Shown here one piece after another: positions 59,901-64,000 of a stretch of DNA of 64,000 bases. Position numbers and translations under genes: made by a program. Where the stretch lies: positions 32,339,059-32,403,058 of the forward strand of contig NC_066313.1 in NCBI RefSeq assembly GCF_022539315.1, written 5' to 3'. Each line of letters begins with the position of its first letter. Position 1 is the stretch's first letter. The DNA comes from Serinus canaria (Eukaryota; Chordata; Aves; Passeriformes; Fringillidae). The notes below the pieces were generated by a model, which made no database searches, was not told the origin of the DNA, and saw only the letters and a program-made list of their open reading frames with translations.

Positions 59901-62423
59901 TTTTTCTGGTTGTCTAACTTGTTCTGCCCTGGGTTTATAAATATGCCTGTGGATTATTTGCTGCCTGGATCATTATCCTGCAATTTGACAGGGTCTCAAA
60001 GGGAGAAGTCAGCTCTTCTCAACACCAAATGCAGGTTTTTCTGTGTATGTGTGTGGTAATAGGAATAATCTCCATCTTCTCTCCTTCTTTCTCATTTTTG
60101 TGAAGACTTGGCCTTTTACCTTATGGTGCTGACAAGAACCTGCAGGCCTAGCAGCCCCACATCTGCACTCTTCTAGCCTAACTCACCTTTAAAGGATGGT
60201 TTAAAGTGACATGACCCATTTTTATTAATTGTGATAGACGTTTAAGATAGAATGACAAGCCATCCCATCATAAACAGGCAAAGTAAACTCATGCTAGGCC
60301 CCGTTACTGGAGCTTGCCCTTCTAATCTTCCATGCATTTATCTGCCCAGCATACCTTTGTGACATCCCCTTTCTGAGACATCTCAGCCCAAAAAGGATCT
60401 GTCTACCCTGGGTTTTTGGGGTTTTTTTTAAATACCTGGAGGGAATATCTGTATGTTTCTCCATGGGCTCTTGTGTGTGTTTTACACCCCTTTCCCAACC
60501 CAGTCGGTACTTCCAGGAGAAGTGAGGTACTGTAGATATAGAAGATCTATTTTTGCCAGTGTCGACAAAATCTGGTGTTACTTTGAAAATTCATAGTCTA
60601 CACTTAGTGAATTTGATCTCTGGACACAGGTTTGAAAGTCCTCTTAATTTTTTTTTTTCTGCCTTTGTAGAAATTTTCGATAATTTATTTTTTATAACTA
60701 GTATTTATTATCTTCTTACATTTGAGATATAATTTGAAAACTTTTCACTTAATTTTAAAAATGAAGTTCAGTTACTGACATGATTTAAAATAATGAATTA
60801 AATTGTACTTTCTGACATGATTTATCATTCCAAAAACTGATGGAATATTATTATCTTGTTAGAACAATGCCTGGCTTTCTTATAGCAAGCATAGCAAAAG
60901 TAATATAATACAGCAGCTCAGCCTATCATGTTTGATTTCTTCAAAGCATGATAGAAATACTAACAAATTGATTTTCACAACCATAATGTGCACAGAATAA
61001 GTGTCTATAAGACATCAAGTGAATTACCAAGGACAATAGAGTAAGTTAATGGCAGGATCATTGCCAATGCTCTGTTTCCCTGATATCTTTCTACTTTGGG
61101 TATTTTAGGGAAAAAAAGCATTGGTTTTGTATCAATATTTGCTTTGTGCTGGAAATAATACTCCAGGAAAATTCATTGTCTTCAAGGTTTTATGAGTGTT
61201 TTTCCTGTTCCACTCCACAATTTAAGATTGTTCTAACAGAAAAAATTAGCAGCAGTCTTCTGTAGGTGTGCCTGCCCTGACTTTCTGTGTAGTTCTCACA
61301 GAAAACTGTAACTTTGCTTTTTCCATTCAGAAGCTGACTGCAAAAATTGTTTTGAAATAAAACTTTCAAAGTTAATTTTCTTCAATCATATTTACTGAGA
61401 AATTGATGTTTTCAGAAGGCTGATTAACAGTGGTCTTTAAAAGATAATCCTGTATTACTGCAGAGCTTTAGAAAGAGAAGACCTACCACACTGAAGTTGG
61501 TCCTAGATCATTATCTACGAACAGAGAAAACAAACCAATAAAACTATGAAAAGTAATGCAAACCTCCCTGTAAGTGATAAGTGTCCTGTCACCTTACACG
61601 CCTGCCCAACCTATTGCTCATCTCTGGCAAGGCCCAGCTTTCTGGAAGCCCTGTGCCATGCCTGCCAACCCTCTGGCTTCAGCAGTGCAATCTCTGCTGC
61701 TCCAGATGGCAGCAGCTGTGATATCCAGCCTGACCTTTGCAGCAGATGTGACAAACTTACCTCCAGAACACATCTCATTTCACAGCTAGGCTGGATAAGA
61801 CTCCCTAAAGTTGGCATCATGTGTTTAACTTTCCTGATGCTTTAGTATCAGGAGGTTGACAGTCTTGACCTTGCTGTTCCCCCACCCAAAGCCAGCTTGA
61901 TTTAGTGTTTTTGTGTCTAAGGGGGTTGGTCTGAGCTCCTGCTTCCTGCTCTGCCTTGAATTAAGGCAGGGTCTTCCTTTGTCAGCAGATCACTGTTTTA
62001 TGGAGGTGTACTAATTTCCCCTTTGTCTCGTGTGATAGAACACTGGAGCATATGATAATTCCTTGGCTGTGGGTCACTTTCTTCATTAGCATTTATGCTG
62101 TGTCCTTTGATTAGCATGTCCCTTTCTGCTCCCTTGGGGTTTGCTGTCAGATATTTTTAAAGATGCTGCAGTAAAACTTTATAAATTATTTATCTTGAAA
62201 AAAAATTGTTAATAAGCACAGTACTATGCCCATAATGATTTTCTTGTGGTAAAGATTAGAACTTGGTATAAAGAATGGTGAACTTGGGAAGGTAATTTTT
62301 TGTAAAACATTTCATCCTTAAGGGGGCTGAGAGCCTCTCTTTGGGACACATCACAGTATTATTGCTGTAGAATATTCACTGAAAAAAGATTTGCAAATAT
62401 ATTTTGTCCCTGTTCACAGCAGA
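56901..62423. other. Long repeat-poor non-coding stretch
   Basis: About 5.5 kb without recognisable exon or transposon. Short frames only (for example 58988-59182 minus, 59124-59345 plus, 61546-61845 plus). Confidence 0.5.
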
Positions 62424-62484
62424 ACAGTTGGGTGCATGATCTTTAAAGGTCCCTTCCAACCCAAACCATTGCATGATTCTGTGA
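62424..62484 (+). repeat. Very short CR1 3' end
   Basis: Only the last 60 or so bases of a CR1 are present: TGATCTTTAAAGGTCCCTTC, CAACCCAAACCATT and the terminus GCATGATTCTGTGATT. Confidence 0.85.
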
Positions 62485-64000
62485 TTTATGAATAAATACA
62501 TAAGTCTATAATGAATGACAATCTAAATTACTGACGTGAAAAAGATCGTGTACTGAGTCCATAAACATTAAAAATGAGAATGGACATAATGAGAATGGTA
62601 GAGAGATTCATGACCTTCAAGGACTTGTGTAACAGATACAAGATTTTTTTTCTTCTTCCAATGGAGACCAGCAAATGTCTGTGAATTTACATGAAGCCTC
62701 CTATCTGTTACTAAAACCATTGGGAACATAAAGTGAAGCAAATTCAAGCATGACCAAGGAAGTCTTCTGATGTTCATGGAAACCTGCAATACAAGGTTAG
62801 ACCAATTAATACAGTGACTGTAAATGTTAAGTGTAGACAACTAAAGTCACAGTCATTCCAGTGAAAGGGCTCATTAACAGTATAATTTATTATGAGAGAG
62901 TAGCAATATTAAGGGTTACACCAGACATTGTGGCAAATATGTTCAAGGGTCGTAAGCCAGAGTTTATGAAAGTTCAACCTGTAATAATTTAAACTTGTAT
63001 CGAAACATTCATTATATGTGTTTAACAAACATTAATTAATTAAGCTGTGTAACACCATGCTGTGAGCCTATGGGTAAGTCAAAGCATTTGTATCTCAATT
63101 TTACAGAAGGTTAAGCTGAAGTGCAGAGAGATATATTTGCCTGAGGTCACATATCAAGTCAGTGGAAAAACTGCAAATAGAATCTGCAATCTGAAGTTCT
63201 CATTTCCCTGGTTTTGCCACTTACATCACACTTTCTACTAGTAAAATGAAAAGGAATAAAGAGACAGCTGAAGTGGTGAGACTTGCAATATAGTTAACCC
63301 AATTTTTTATACATGTTCTTGCCTTTTTTTTTTTTTTCACCCAGAGCTTAGGCATGTATGAAAGGGGTAGGTTGCTTTTAAATTATTTTGAACTTTGGCT
63401 TCTGGGTAGGAAACCAGCTGCGCCAGGAGTGCGGGGTGGGGGGGAGATGAGATGGGGGTTGCAGCCTCATAGCCACATGTTTGACTTTACAAAGCACCTC
63501 ATCAAAAATGAGGAATGAGCTGTCACTTAGTGATTCTCAGGTTACCTGGGATTGTGTTTTGGTATCAGAGTAAAGCTGGTTATTGAGCACAGAGGGTGAT
63601 GCCTTGCTAGAAGGCAGAGCCTTGGGCTGAGCAGTTGTGTATCCTTCCACTAAAGGGAGACTGTGGGGTGTTTGCCGAGAAAGGGTAAGAGGGATGCAGA
63701 GGGGGAGATGTTCCCAGGTGGGACCTTGAAGAAGAAAGATTAAAAGAAGGTAAAGAGTTGCTCTGACAGTAAAAGAATGGTGAAGAAATGGTTGAGTTTT
63801 AGTGTTTTGTTTTAGCTTAATATTTAAAGTGATGTTCAAAAGGGGTTGTGTATGAAGATGCTTCTTTATGAGGTGAAGAAAAAGGACAGGAAGCAATTAC
63901 TATTAATTCTTTATACATTGCCATGGAGTTTTCCTGAAAATGATCTTACGTTGCCTTGGGAAAATGTGTCTGATTGAAATTTCACTCTGGTTTTTAGCAA
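62485..64000. other. Non-coding stretch to window end
   Basis: No gene or transposon recognised. A 14-base T run lies at about 63326-63339 and a G-rich stretch at about 63431-63458. The minus frame at 63537-63896 (119 codons) is Leu/Thr-rich with no recognisable domain. Confidence 0.5.

Overview
The window looks like a piece of a bird genome, most probably a passerine. It is AT-rich and carries many CR1 LINE 3' ends with the family's ...ATTCTRTG-type terminal motif. It also has a SINE whose head derives from tRNA-Ile (TguSINE1-like, known from songbirds), ERVL-type LTRs of a kind I recognise from birds, and one decayed class II (alpha/beta-like) endogenous retrovirus. I found no host protein-coding exon, tRNA, rRNA or CRISPR array that I can defend. 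The stretch reads as intergenic or intronic DNA. Repeat family names are from recognition by eye; no database was searched.

Layout. Positions 1-11330 hold nothing recognisable beyond chance ORFs and tiny repeats. From 11331 to 33000 there are CR1 fragments on both strands (about 11.3, 17.7-18.7, 19.8-20.1, 28.5, 31.8 and 32.4 kb). An ERVL-type LTR fragment is nested in the 17.7-18.7 kb CR1. Two solo LTRs of one family (16231-16543 and 31286-31592) each have a perfect 6-bp target duplication. An 830-bp ERVL solo LTR lies at 23409-24238 with a perfect 5-bp duplication. A GC/CpG-rich patch at about 30640-31275 stands out from its AT-rich surroundings.

The most structured object is the endogenous retrovirus at 33587-37443 on the plus strand. 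It has a candidate 5' LTR, a proline-rich gag remnant, a capsid remnant with the major homology region, an internal deletion removing nucleocapsid and most of protease, then reverse transcriptase, RNase H and integrase. Pol is broken by several frameshifts and a stop, yet nearly all catalytic residues are still readable. The copy ends abruptly in integrase at an oppositely oriented LTR (37444-37807) with no obvious target duplication. Downstream lies an unassigned 87-codon open frame without a start codon (37803-38063).

From 38 to 64 kb the window holds more CR1 fragments (38.5, 40.0, 48.5, 53.9, 55.8-56.9 and 62.4 kb). The CR1 at 55.8-56.9 kb is split by the tRNA-Ile SINE. There is a perfect 14-bp hairpin at 42318-42352, and the rest is long repeat-poor stretches. 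No genes cooperate here: the window records successive retroelement insertions, nested in at least three places. I did not find a previously undescribed functional system; the best leads are the rearranged retrovirus and the CpG-rich patch.
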